Positions 1-8,308 of a DNA stretch of 64,000 nucleotides are shown piece after piece. A model generated the notes under the pieces. It saw only the letters and a list, made by a program, of their open reading frames with translations. It made no database searches and had not been told where the DNA came from. Source of the DNA: Pyrinomonadaceae bacterium (lineage in GTDB: Bacteria > Acidobacteriota > Blastocatellia > Pyrinomonadales > Pyrinomonadaceae); contig JANQRU010000005.1 of the NCBI GenBank assembly GCA_028284415.1, forward strand, positions 248,001 through 312,000, read 5' to 3'. Position 1 is the stretch's first letter; each line of letters starts with the position of its first letter. The position numbers and the translations under genes are program-made.

Positions 1-711
1 GCTGCGGCAGGATTTTCACCAAATGATTTTTCAATAAGCTCGCCTGAAAAGATTTTTGTAAAAAGAGCAAGTCAGAAAATCGAAGAAATTCAGATTCGTG
101 AAAGTGTCAAAAAAGCAATTTTTAAGCAATTTGAAGATAGCGAAATTTCAATCAGTATTTTGCGTTTAGACATACCTGCTTCGGTTGAAGCCCCTCTCGG
201 AAATGCTGAAATAAACACCGACCTTTCAAAAATTCGCAATGTTTTTGCACCTTTTTATCTACCCATAGAAATCCGCATTAATGGCAAAAGATACAGGCTA
301 ATATCTGCCAAAGTGGAAATTGAAGCTTTTGCAGAAGTTTTTGTTGCAGCAAATGATTTAGCAAAAAACAAAAGAGTTAAAGTTTCCGATGCTGTTTTGA
401 AGAAGATAAGACTGAAAAAACCGCTTTTAAGTTATTTGTATAAAAAAGAAGACTTACGCGGAATCAAAACAATCCGTGATTTATCCAAAAACTCAGTATT
501 AACTAGGGATTCGATTGTTAAAGACATCGTTATCAAATCAGGTGATCTGGTTCGTATTGTCGGTCAATCAGGCAAATTACAGCTTGTTGTCACTGGCGAA
601 GCCCGTGCAAGTGGACGAATCGGAGACCGCATCACCGTAAAAAATCTACAATCCAAAAAAATCATTCAAGCCACGGTCTTTGATGAAGGCGTGGTCAAAA
701 TATTTTTCTAA
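1..711 (+). CDS. flgA: FlgA, P-ring assembly chaperone (5' end outside window)
   Basis: Periplasmic chaperone that helps FlgI polymerise into the P ring around the rod. The frame is open from base 1, so the gene starts upstream; the TTG at 160 is internal, not a real start. About 236 codons are visible. The C-terminal half has the FlgA/SAF pattern: 'SVLTRDSIV', then 'VKSGDLVRIV', then 'GEARASGRIGDRITVKN', ending in a short hydrophobic strand 'VVKIFF'. It is followed 5 bases later by flgH and then flgI, its expected client. The family call is firm; only the N-terminus and signal peptide cannot be judged. Confidence 0.93.
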   Translation, partial: AAAGFSPNDFSISSPEKIFVKRASQKIEEIQIRESVKKAIFKQFEDSEISISILRLDIPASVEAPLGNAEINTDLSKIRNVFAPFYLPIEIRINGKRYRLISAKVEIEAFAEVFVAANDLAKNKRVKVSDAVLKKIRLKKPLLSYLYKKEDLRGIKTIRDLSKNSVLTRDSIVKDIVIKSGDLVRIVGQSGKLQLVVTGEARASGRIGDRITVKNLQSKKIIQATVFDEGVVKIFF

Positions 712-716
712 AAGCT

Positions 717-1436
717 ATGAAATTAAAGATACTCTCAGCACTAATTATCGTTTTGTTAGCCTTTTCAGGTGGATTTGCTCAAAAAAAGAAAAAGCGTAAA
801 ACTACCGCTCCGAAATTAACCGTCGTTGAGCTTAAAAAACCTCCCCAAACTGCGTCCAAGCAATTAGTTAGAAAAGAATCTTCTTCTAATGGCTCTCTTT
901 TCACAACTCAGGGGCAAAATGTTCATCTTTTGACGGACTTCAAAGCCCATCGCCTAGGCGATTTAGTATTCGTTGATGTCGTTGAGAATAGCCTTGCCAG
1001 CGTAAATTCTTCAGCTGACCGCAACAAAGATTCGGGCACAGCCGGAGGGATAACGACGTTGGCAGGAGCTTTGCCCATTCCCGGAGCTTCAACCATCAGC
1101 TCTGTAATCGGTGGTCTTGGAAAAAGAACTTATGAAGGAAGCGGAGCAACTCAGCGAACTTCAAACGTTCGAGCAAGAATTACTGCTCGTGTCATCGAGG
1201 TTTTACCCAATGGAGATTTGAGAATTCAGGCAATCAAGCAAGTTAAGATCAATAAGGAAACAGAACAACTTGCCGTAACAGGAATAGTTCGACGAAATGA
1301 TATTGCGGCAGATGGCTCAATTCCAACAACTTTTATAGGGGACTTACGGGTAGAATTTAATGGCAAGGGAGTTGCATCTAAAGAAAATGCACCGGGTTGG
1401 TTAGCCCGCTTGTTTGATAAACTCAATCCATTTTAA
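717..1436 (+). CDS. flgH: FlgH, flagellar L-ring protein
   Basis: Builds the outer-membrane L ring of the flagellar basal body. The 239-residue protein has an N-terminal signal peptide (about residues 1-21, 'LLAFSGGFA'), a basic stretch KKKKRK, then the family core 'SLFTTQGQNVHLLTD', 'RLGDLVFVDVVENSLAS' and a C-terminal 'GIVRRNDIA' region. Typical FlgH is a lipoprotein with a lipobox cysteine; no cysteine is visible near the predicted cleavage site here, so it looks like a signal-peptidase-I substrate. It lies between flgA and flgI in the usual order, and its start is 5 bases after the flgA stop. Confidence 0.93.
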   Translation: MKLKILSALIIVLLAFSGGFAQKKKKRKTTAPKLTVVELKKPPQTASKQLVRKESSSNGSLFTTQGQNVHLLTDFKAHRLGDLVFVDVVENSLASVNSSADRNKDSGTAGGITTLAGALPIPGASTISSVIGGLGKRTYEGSGATQRTSNVRARITARVIEVLPNGDLRIQAIKQVKINKETEQLAVTGIVRRNDIAADGSIPTTFIGDLRVEFNGKGVASKENAPGWLARLFDKLNPF

Positions 1437-1456
1437 ATAATTAACTCCGATAAACA

Positions 1457-2641
1457 ATGATTACTACTTTCAACCTTAAACACTTCAAAAGATTAGACTT
1501 AATTCACTCCCACAATATAAGTTTGATCTTTTTTCTCCTTTTTGCGTCTGTTTATTTGGCATTTCCCACAATAATTTACTGTCAAGAAACAGACGCAAAA
1601 ATGAGAATTCGCGTCAAGGATTTGGCAGATATTGAAGGCGTCCGCTCAAACGAATTGGTTGGCTATGGCTTGGTCGTTGGGCTGAATCGAACCGGTGATC
1701 GTGTTCAGCAAAACTTGTATGCGAGACAAACGCTTCAAAACTTGCTCGAACGAATGGGAATCACCACAGAGGTTACAACCTTAAAACCTGAAAATATCGC
1801 AACCGTGATGGTTACCGCAAAACTTCCGCCCTTCATTAGACAGGGTTCTAAGATAGACGTAACCGTTTCATCAATCGGTGATGCCCGCTCTCTCCAAGGC
1901 GGAACTTTGATCTTGACCCCCTTAAAAGGAATCAACGGACAAATTTATGCGATTGCTCAAGGTTCTGTTTCGATCGGAGGAATTTCTGCCGGGAATAGAG
2001 GTAATTCGGTTGAAATAAATCACCCGACTGTTGGCAGAGTTCCAAATGGTGCAACGGTTGAAAGAGCTGTGCCGACTTCCCTCGCCGCTAATAATCGCCT
2101 GACATTGGTTTTAAGAAATGAAGATTTTTCAACCGCTGCCAGACTAGACAAAGTAATCAATGATAAATTTGGTCTTGGAACGGCAAAAGCTCTTGATGGA
2201 AGAAATATACAGGTTTCCTTACCGCCAAATTATTTTGAAAACCGTGTGGCATTTATCGCCGAACTTGAATCTCTCAAACTCACCCCAGACAAAATCGCCA
2301 AGGTAATAATTAACGAACGAACAGGAACAATTATTATGGGGCGTGAAGTCCGTATTGGTTCAGTTGCAATCTCACAAGGTGGCGTAACTATTCGAGTCGG
2401 AACAGATTTTGATGTTATTCAACCCGAACCTTTGACTAATGGTGAGACTCAAGTCGTCCCAACAAAAACCGTTGATGTCGAACAGAAAAAACCTGAATCA
2501 GTTATTTTGCCTGATGGTGCAACAATTGATGAAGTTGTTAGAGGGCTTCGTGCTTTAGGAGTTTCCGCCCGTGACATAATCAGCATTTTGCAAGCAATTA
2601 AATCTGCCGGTGCAATGAATGCAGATTTAGAAATGCAATAG
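1457..2641 (+). CDS. flgI: FlgI, flagellar P-ring protein
   Basis: Forms the periplasmic P ring, the bushing in the peptidoglycan layer. The 394-residue protein has a long n-region and hydrophobic signal (about residues 20-42), then the very conserved start of mature FlgI, 'RIRVKDLADIEGVRSNELVGY' split by the 'GLVVGLNRTGD' block, and the typical 'KIDVTVSSIGDARSLQGG' stretch. The C-terminus has the DGATIDEVVRGLRALG helix seen in the family. Length matches known FlgI. No alternative ATG precedes the mature region until residue 49, so the annotated start is the only one giving a signal peptide. Confidence 0.96.
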   Translation: MITTFNLKHFKRLDLIHSHNISLIFFLLFASVYLAFPTIIYCQETDAKMRIRVKDLADIEGVRSNELVGYGLVVGLNRTGDRVQQNLYARQTLQNLLERMGITTEVTTLKPENIATVMVTAKLPPFIRQGSKIDVTVSSIGDARSLQGGTLILTPLKGINGQIYAIAQGSVSIGGISAGNRGNSVEINHPTVGRVPNGATVERAVPTSLAANNRLTLVLRNEDFSTAARLDKVINDKFGLGTAKALDGRNIQVSLPPNYFENRVAFIAELESLKLTPDKIAKVIINERTGTIIMGREVRIGSVAISQGGVTIRVGTDFDVIQPEPLTNGETQVVPTKTVDVEQKKPESVILPDGATIDEVVRGLRALGVSARDIISILQAIKSAGAMNADLEMQ

Positions 2642-2646
2642 AAAAA

Positions 2647-3693
2647 ATGGAATTTTCAGCCATCGAAAATTTAGGAAATGCTAATCTTGCGGCTCAAAAG
2701 CCTTCAAAGCAAGATGCAATCCAGCGTGCTGCGGAACAATTTGAAGCAATTTTGCTCATGCAATTGACTTCTACCTTAAACGGTATTGGTGGCGGTGAAG
2801 ATTCCCTTTTTGGTAAAGATGGTGGTTCTGACCTCGCACAAAAAATGTTTTCCGAACAACTTGCAACAGCTATGGCAGAAGCGGGTGGAATCGGATTAAA
2901 AGACATAATCTTGCGACAATTCGGATTAAATAAATCAGATTCAAAAAACACAAATTCTCAAAATAATACCTCCCTTTCAAAAGCAATTTCAGCGGTAAAA
3001 GATATTACTGAGAACGGTTTTACAAAAAATAAAATAAACAAAAATATAGATGTGGCTAATTTAATTAATCGAAATGGAAAAACAAATCCTGTCAGAGATA
3101 ATTTTGCCTCGTTAAAATCAGGTGAAGCAGAAATAATTTCCTTGGACTCGGAGAAAAATAGTAATGAAGATTGGCGAACAGCCTTCACAGGAGAAAAGAA
3201 AAAAGAAAGATTATACGTGCCGCAATCAATCATCAACGAAATTCTCTCGCCAAATAAAGCCGCCAAGAACAAAACTAATTCAAACACAATAGAAATGCCC
3301 GTAGATGGAAGAATAACTTCAAAATTTGGAAACCGCTTTCATCCAATCGATAAAAAAGTAAAATTTCATAGCGGCATTGATATTTATGCAAAACGTGGCA
3401 CACCTATCAGAGCTGCGGCAGATGGAATCGTCGTATTTGCAGGAAAACGCGGAGGTTATGGCAATATGGTAATTATTGATCACGGCAATGGCAGAACTAG
3501 CCGATATGCTCATGCTGACAAAATTTTCGTTGAAAGAGGACAACCGATCGAAGGTGGAAAACCAATTGCAACGGTTGGTTCGACGGGAAAAGCTACCGGT
3601 CCACATCTACATTTTGAATTTCGTGAAAATGGCAAAGCAGTCAATCCTCTTAAACTGATTTCTAATGTTTTACCTAAAAATGCCGATAGGTAG
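2647..3693 (+). CDS. flgJ: FlgJ-type rod-binding protein fused to an M23 (LytM) peptidase
   Basis: Rod-scaffold protein combined with a peptidoglycan hydrolase that would open the cell wall for the rod. Residues about 20-95 match the FlgJ rod-binding domain ('AAEQFEAILLMQL', 'LAQKMFSEQLATAMAEAGGIGL'). A polar linker spans about 96-210. Residues 215-340 are an M23 metallopeptidase: zinc ligands H241 and D245 in 'HSGIDI', H289 in 'YAHAD', and H320/H322 in 'HLHFEF'. The enterobacterial protein instead carries a glucosaminidase domain. All catalytic residues are present, so it should be active. It starts 5 bases after flgI; its last codons contain the flgM promoter. Confidence 0.92.
   Translation: MEFSAIENLGNANLAAQKPSKQDAIQRAAEQFEAILLMQLTSTLNGIGGGEDSLFGKDGGSDLAQKMFSEQLATAMAEAGGIGLKDIILRQFGLNKSDSKNTNSQNNTSLSKAISAVKDITENGFTKNKINKNIDVANLINRNGKTNPVRDNFASLKSGEAEIISLDSEKNSNEDWRTAFTGEKKKERLYVPQSIINEILSPNKAAKNKTNSNTIEMPVDGRITSKFGNRFHPIDKKVKFHSGIDIYAKRGTPIRAAADGIVVFAGKRGGYGNMVIIDHGNGRTSRYAHADKIFVERGQPIEGGKPIATVGSTGKATGPHLHFEFRENGKAVNPLKLISNVLPKNADR
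3663..3689 (+). promoter_or_regulatory. sigma-28 (FliA) promoter of the flgM-flgN-flgK-flgL-fliW-csrA-mot operon
   Basis: TAATGTTT, an 11-base spacer, then GCCGATAG, against the enterobacterial FliA consensus TAAAGTTT-N11-GCCGATAA. It sits in the last codons of flgJ, 41 bases before the flgM start. The -10 box is nearly identical to those before fliC (9026), fliS (12640) and motA (25723), so chance is unlikely. Confidence 0.85.
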
Positions 3694-3730
3694 AATAGGG
3701 AAATAAAATTTTATAAGAGATGTACACAAA

Positions 3731-4033
3731 ATGGATAAAATCAATGTAAACAAACCAACAGATTTAGATGCTGTCCGCCGAAAGCCGCAAAGCGAGATTC
3801 AAAAGGCGGAATCTGGTAATGCTGAATCTGCCTCCAAAAAGGTCGCAAACAGCGAAGACAAACTTGAGTTTTCAAATCGTGCGGCAGAAGTTGGTAAGTT
3901 TGTGGAACAAGTAAAAGAACTTCCCGACATACGTGAAAACCGCATACAAGAAGTCAGCCAAAAACTTTCCAACGGAGAATTTAAACCTTCAAATGAAGAC
4001 GTCGCTGATGCAATTCTAAAAGAAGAAGGTTAA
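3731..4033 (+). CDS. flgM: FlgM, anti-sigma-28 factor
   Basis: Holds sigma-28 (FliA) inactive until it is exported through the finished hook-basal body, which lets late flagellar genes switch on. The 100-residue protein has a disordered, charged N-terminus and the conserved C-terminal sigma-binding helices: 'VGKFVEQVKELPDIRENRI' followed by 'QKLSNGEFKPSNEDVADAIL'. It is first in an operon driven by a sigma-28 promoter, giving autoregulation of the anti-sigma factor. FliA itself is not in this window. flgN follows 21 bases later. Confidence 0.9.
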   Translation: MDKINVNKPTDLDAVRRKPQSEIQKAESGNAESASKKVANSEDKLEFSNRAAEVGKFVEQVKELPDIRENRIQEVSQKLSNGEFKPSNEDVADAILKEEG

Positions 4034-4054
4034 TTATCAGTATTTTCAGAAGTC

Positions 4055-4492
4055 ATGCAAAATGAATTGATTCAAAAAGTAGCAAATCTGATGAGTGAAC
4101 AGGCTCAAGCCTATTCCCGTCTGCAAAAAACCACAAAGAATCTGCAAGCTTCTCTAATTCAGGGCGATGTTACCCAAATTGAAAAGTTAACCAGAGAAGG
4201 CGAGAGCGAACTATTATGGATGCGTTCCAGACTTCTCGAAATTACCTCTGAACTAACACACTTTGCTGAAACACGAGCAACACAAGCCGAAAACCAACCG
4301 CTCGAAGAAAATATCCGCGAAGAATTTGATAAATCGGCAAAAGGGCTTATCGAAATAGCCAAAGAATTTAAGACTCTTACATCAAGAGTAACCGGATTAG
4401 CACTTGGCGGCTCGTCATTTGCGACAGCTTGCATACAAGTTTGCGGAGTTCCCGCTTCGACCTATCGAAAACCTGTTTTGAAGAAATACTAA
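4055..4492 (+). CDS. flgN: FlgN, export chaperone for FlgK/FlgL
   Basis: Probable cytoplasmic chaperone delivering the hook-filament junction proteins to the flagellar export gate. The 145-residue, almost entirely helical protein has heptad-like patterning ('YSRLQKTTKNLQASLIQGDV') and the family's E-rich central helix. No enzymatic motif is visible. The assignment rests on length, helix pattern and position between flgM and flgK, the standard place for flgN; sequence conservation in this family is low. The C-terminal tail after residue 115 (with two cysteines) is not typical and may be lineage-specific. Confidence 0.8.
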   Translation: MQNELIQKVANLMSEQAQAYSRLQKTTKNLQASLIQGDVTQIEKLTREGESELLWMRSRLLEITSELTHFAETRATQAENQPLEENIREEFDKSAKGLIEIAKEFKTLTSRVTGLALGGSSFATACIQVCGVPASTYRKPVLKKY

Positions 4493-4503
4493 GGAAACCT
4501 TAA

Positions 4504-5895
4504 ATGAGTATAAATTTTTCAGCATTTGAAATTGGCAAAAGGGCTTTGAACGCCCAGCAATTTGCTATTGATGTAACAGGCAGAAATATCGCCAACGTCA
4601 ATACTCAAGGGTACTCCAGACAAAGCGTGCAATTAGCTGATTCGGGACCAACCAACCTATCTCGGTTTTCGATCGGTACTGGTGTTACCGTGCAAGGATT
4701 ACAAACCTTCCGCGATCAATTTATCGAATCCAGAATCCAAACCGAAACAGGAATTCAAGGAAGTTTAAGTGCCAGACGCGATGCCTTATCCCCTGTTGAA
4801 GCCGCTTTGCAAGGTGGTGAAAATGGTGGATTACAAGATTCAATAGATAGTTTTTTCGGTTCATTTCGTGATCTTGAAGCAAACCCCGATTCCGTTCCGC
4901 TGAGAGCGGTCACAGTTCAAAAAGCAGTTAATTTAACCAACTCTTTTCAGTCAACGGCAAATCGTCTTGAAGCTTTACGAACAGGAATTGACACACAACT
5001 TCGTGCAAACATAGTTGAGGCAAACTCCGTCGCTGAAAAAATAGCGAACCTAAATTCTCAGATACGTGATCTTGAAAATATCGGTGGACAAGCTTCCGGT
5101 TTACGCGATCAAAGAAATGAATTCGTCAATCAATTGGCTGAACTCACGGGTGCCAGAGCATATGAAAGCCATGATGGAACTGTAACGGTCACAATTGGCG
5201 AAGGTCGCCCGATCGTATCAGCCGAAAACTCATATGACCTTGTCCCCGTAAATACACCACCAAACGGATTAGCTTCGATTGAGATTCAAGGAGATACAGC
5301 CGTTTTTAATGCCGGAAAGCTAAAAGGTTTTCAAGATGCGATCAGTGAAGTAAATAATCAAATAACCAATCTCGACGGACTAGCCGAACAAATTGTTGAT
5401 AGAGTAAATACTCTGCATACGTCTGGAACTGACCTAGATGGAAATGCAGGAGTTAATTTTTTCACTGACGGAACGGTAACTAATCCTGTTACAGCAAAAA
5501 CTATTTCCGTTGATACAGCGATCGTTAATAATCCGCGACTTGTAGTTGCTTCACCTATTGCACAACCTGCACAAAATGGAACGGTCGCCGGAGAGATTGC
5601 TAATTTGCTCACAGATCCGAACACAACGGTCGGCTCGAAGACAGGTTCTTTCACCTCAATTTATAGCATGATGATAACGGAAACAGGTGAACAGGTTAGA
5701 AGTGCCAATGACGGTTTACAAACTCAAGCTGCAATTCTTGCTCAAGCTCAATCCCAGCGAGAAGCCATTTCAGGCGTATCTTTAGATGAAGAGGCGATCA
5801 ACCTTCTCCAATATCAGAAAGCTTTTGAAGCCGCCGCACGTTTTATGAGAGTCGCTGATGAAATGACTCAAACAATTCTTTCACTAGCACAATAA
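4504..5895 (+). CDS. flgK: FlgK, hook-filament junction protein 1
   Basis: Structural protein joining the hook to the filament, exported by the flagellar type III system. The 463-residue protein has the paired terminal helices of axial proteins: N-terminal 'ALNAQQFAIDVTGRNIANVNT' region with the 'TQGYSRQ' motif, and C-terminal 'NLLQYQKAFEAAARFMRVADEM'-type coiled coil. The central region is variable, as expected, and slightly shorter than in enterobacteria. It starts 12 bases after flgN and is followed by flgL, its assembly partner. Nothing unusual beyond modest length. Confidence 0.96.
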   Translation: MSINFSAFEIGKRALNAQQFAIDVTGRNIANVNTQGYSRQSVQLADSGPTNLSRFSIGTGVTVQGLQTFRDQFIESRIQTETGIQGSLSARRDALSPVEAALQGGENGGLQDSIDSFFGSFRDLEANPDSVPLRAVTVQKAVNLTNSFQSTANRLEALRTGIDTQLRANIVEANSVAEKIANLNSQIRDLENIGGQASGLRDQRNEFVNQLAELTGARAYESHDGTVTVTIGEGRPIVSAENSYDLVPVNTPPNGLASIEIQGDTAVFNAGKLKGFQDAISEVNNQITNLDGLAEQIVDRVNTLHTSGTDLDGNAGVNFFTDGTVTNPVTAKTISVDTAIVNNPRLVVASPIAQPAQNGTVAGEIANLLTDPNTTVGSKTGSFTSIYSMMITETGEQVRSANDGLQTQAAILAQAQSQREAISGVSLDEEAINLLQYQKAFEAAARFMRVADEMTQTILSLAQ

Positions 5896-5921
5896 CTTTG
5901 CTTAAAGAGGTTTAGAATACA

Positions 5922-6827
5922 ATGACTTACAGAGTTCCTGACAGTTTTATCTCATTAAATTTTGCGTCACAGATCAATACTCATCGCAGTCGTATAAGCG
6001 TTTTGCAGGAAAGACTTACAACCGGTCGCAGGATTAATCGACCATCGGATGATCCGGTCGGGGCGGGAGTCGTTTTGAATATAAAAACCTCTCAAAGCCA
6101 GATCGACCAACTAAAAAGAAATGCTGAAGATGCAAATCTAAAACTCTCAATTGCTGATGGAGCACTGGATAATTTCACAGATTTTCTCGAACAAGTCAGA
6201 ACTAAAGTTTCACAAGGGTTTAACAACACATCTTCACCGCAAGAAAAAGAAATTTTAGCCGTCGAGGTAGAATCTCTACGCAATGCGATCTTAAACCTTG
6301 CCAATACTCAAGCCGGAACTGAATATGTTTTTGGCGGAATAAGACAAGGCTCTCCACCTTTTGATGAAGTCACGGCTACCCCCAACCCCAATCCGACTGT
6401 CGCACGTTACGTTCAGGTTGAGCCGGGTGCAAATGCTATAGCGATCGGAGTTATAGCAGAAGATGTTTTTGTTGAAGGTACTTCAAATATTTTTGCTGAT
6501 ATAGATAATGCAATCACGGCTCTACGTGGTACTGGCGATGATGATGCTGACCTCGCAACGCTCGAAGCAATGGTTGACCGTTTAAGTCTTTATTCAGATA
6601 AATCAGCTATTGCCCAAGCAAGAATCGGTGGAAATATGGAATTAACAAATGCCGCTAAGGAAAGGCTTGCAGTTGATAGTCTTAATCTTGACGCTCAAAT
6701 AAATACTATCGAAACTGCTGACTTTACCGAAGATGCAATTGATTTTGCCGAAGCCCAAAATGCTCTTAATGCATCGCTTCAAGTTGCTGCCAGCCGACAA
6801 CGTAATTTACTTGATTTCTTAGGTTAA
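5922..6827 (+). CDS. flgL: FlgL, hook-filament junction protein 3
   Basis: Second junction protein between hook and flagellin filament. The 301-residue protein shows the flagellin-like N-terminus 'RISVLQERLTTGRRINRPSDD' and 'PVGAGVVLNIKT', and a C-terminal 'LNLDAQINTIETADFTEDAI' helix ending in 'RQRNLLDFLG'. Length is normal for FlgL, and it lacks the variable outer domain of flagellin. It lies 26 bases after flgK in the same operon and is likely under the sigma-28 promoter at 3663. Confidence 0.95.
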   Translation: MTYRVPDSFISLNFASQINTHRSRISVLQERLTTGRRINRPSDDPVGAGVVLNIKTSQSQIDQLKRNAEDANLKLSIADGALDNFTDFLEQVRTKVSQGFNNTSSPQEKEILAVEVESLRNAILNLANTQAGTEYVFGGIRQGSPPFDEVTATPNPNPTVARYVQVEPGANAIAIGVIAEDVFVEGTSNIFADIDNAITALRGTGDDDADLATLEAMVDRLSLYSDKSAIAQARIGGNMELTNAAKERLAVDSLNLDAQINTIETADFTEDAIDFAEAQNALNASLQVAASRQRNLLDFLG

Positions 6828-6889
6828 AATTCTCATCTCACTCTTCTCACATTTACTCAAACCACCGCTCATAAAACTACTTTAAATCT

Positions 6890-7312
6890 ATGTCCATGAT
6901 AAATATCAACGGAAAAGAATATTCATACGACGAAGCCGACATAATTAATTTTGTTGAAGGACTGATCGGCTTGCCAAATATGCGTCAGGCGGCACTTATT
7001 CCGCTTAACGATTACGAACCATTTTGCTGGCTGGCTTCTTTGGATGATGAAAAAAATCGTTTTGTCGTCGTAAATCCATGTGAAATTTATATGGATTATG
7101 ATCCTAAGGTTTTTGACGATGATTCATCGGAAAATTCTGAAAAAGATAATTTGAACATACTCACAATAGTCAAAATTTCTTCTGACTGGAAGAAAACAAC
7201 CGTCAACTTGCGCTCACCCATTTTCTTTGACTCTCAAACAAAAAAAGGAGTTCAGATAATTTTGTCTGAGAGCGATTATAAACTCGCAGAGAACCTGCCA
7301 AACGTTGAATAA
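6890..7312 (+). CDS. fliW: FliW, flagellar assembly factor and CsrA antagonist
   Basis: In Bacillus and Campylobacter FliW binds CsrA non-competitively and also binds cytoplasmic flagellin, so free flagellin releases CsrA to repress flagellin translation. The 140-residue protein has the family signatures 'FVEGLIGLPNMRQAALIPL' and 'PFCWLASLDDEKNRFVVVNP', and the C-terminal 'TVNLRSPIFFDSQTKKGVQII' region. csrA begins one base after its stop. Its placement in the flgM-flgL operon, less than 2 kb before fliC, fits this role; the fliC leader carries matching CsrA sites. Confidence 0.95.
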   Translation: MSMININGKEYSYDEADIINFVEGLIGLPNMRQAALIPLNDYEPFCWLASLDDEKNRFVVVNPCEIYMDYDPKVFDDDSSENSEKDNLNILTIVKISSDWKKTTVNLRSPIFFDSQTKKGVQIILSESDYKLAENLPNVE

Positions 7313-7313
7313 A

Positions 7314-7556
7314 ATGCTTGTTCTATCCCGCCGAGCCGGCGAAAAAATCGTAATTGGAAATGAAGTTACCATCGAGATTTTATCGGTGAATGGCGAAGGT
7401 GTGCGTTTAGGAATAATCGCACCAAAAGAAACATCCGTACATCGCTATGAGGTTTTTGCTGAGATCGAAGAAGCTAATCAGGCGGCTGAATTGGTCTTAT
7501 GTGAAATCGAACAAAATTCTTTGGAAAATTTATCCGCCCACTTGAAGAAAAAATAA
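7314..7556 (+). CDS. csrA: CsrA, translational repressor
   Basis: Small dimeric RNA-binding protein that blocks translation by binding GGA in hairpin loops. The 80-residue protein starts with canonical 'MLVLSRRAGEKIVIG' and has 'VRLGIIAPKETSVHR', which includes the key RNA-contact arginine region. I chose ATG 7314 over a TTG at 7305 because all CsrA proteins begin MLVL. The tail after about residue 60 is longer than in E. coli (61 aa), as in other FliW-type CsrA proteins. Its stop overlaps the next start by one base, implying coupling. The predicted main target is fliC (sites at 9105 and 9130). Confidence 0.95.
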   Translation: MLVLSRRAGEKIVIGNEVTIEILSVNGEGVRLGIIAPKETSVHRYEVFAEIEEANQAAELVLCEIEQNSLENLSAHLKKK

Positions 7557-8308
7557 TGAAACGTTTTGACTGGACAATTTGGCTTGGCATTTCAATCGGA
7601 CTTGCAGCATTGCTCTTTGGGGCTTGGTTCGAGGGACTGAATTTAAGCTTTTTGTGGCATCCGACCGCTGCTTTGATCGTCGGAGGGGGAACGCTTGGAG
7701 CCGTCATTGTCAGAAGAGGAGCTGACGGCGTATTTAGTGCAATTCGTGCTGTTTGGAATTTGCAGTTGAAAGACAATAATGAAGAAAATCACAAAATCCA
7801 ATTAGCAAAATTAGCTTGGCTTTCCCGCTCTGCCCACAAACACGGCTTAAAAACTTATGAAAGCTATGCTGACAGCACAGATGATGCTTTGATTGCTCAA
7901 GGGTTTACTCTCTTAGCTGAAAATGCCGACCATGAAAAGATCACAGAAATTTTAACCCGTCGCATAAACTTAGAAGATGAAGCAGGTACGCAAGATGCCG
8001 CAACTCTTGAAGCCGCCGGAGGATTTGCTCCAACATTTGGAATTTTAGGAGCAGTTTTAGGCTTAATCAGCGTTTTACGTGTTTTGGATTCTCCTGAAGC
8101 TCTCGGTATCGGTATTGCAACTGCCTTTGTTGCAACTATTTACGGTATCGGATCAGCCAACCTGATATTTTTCCCTCTTGCCTCAAGACTTCGCTCACGA
8201 CATGAAAAAGAAATTAAACGACGCGAAGAAATTGCCTCTGTAATAATTGCTTTGAGCGAAAAAGCAATGCCCAAGGCAATCATTAATCAATTCAACCTCA
8301 GACAATGA
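7556..8308 (+). CDS. motA: MotA/MotC-type flagellar stator subunit
   Basis: Membrane subunit of an ion-driven stator that turns the motor. The 250-residue protein has two N-terminal membrane helices (about residues 8-28 and 35-52) with 'ALIVGGGTLGAVIV', a cytoplasmic loop, and two more (about 155-175 and 190-212) with 'GGFAPTFGILGAVLGLISVL' and 'GIATAFVATIYGIGSANLI'. Length and pairing with a YAD-L MotB resemble the MotC/MotD stator of Pseudomonas rather than classic MotA/MotB. Start overlaps the csrA stop by one base and its stop overlaps the next start (ATGA). A second, classic stator pair is at 25889-27921. Confidence 0.88.
   Translation: MKRFDWTIWLGISIGLAALLFGAWFEGLNLSFLWHPTAALIVGGGTLGAVIVRRGADGVFSAIRAVWNLQLKDNNEENHKIQLAKLAWLSRSAHKHGLKTYESYADSTDDALIAQGFTLLAENADHEKITEILTRRINLEDEAGTQDAATLEAAGGFAPTFGILGAVLGLISVLRVLDSPEALGIGIATAFVATIYGIGSANLIFFPLASRLRSRHEKEIKRREEIASVIIALSEKAMPKAIINQFNLRQ

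Noticed and set aside
160-711. flgA starting at TTG 160
   Set aside because: The frame is open to base 1 with no stop, so 160 is internal.
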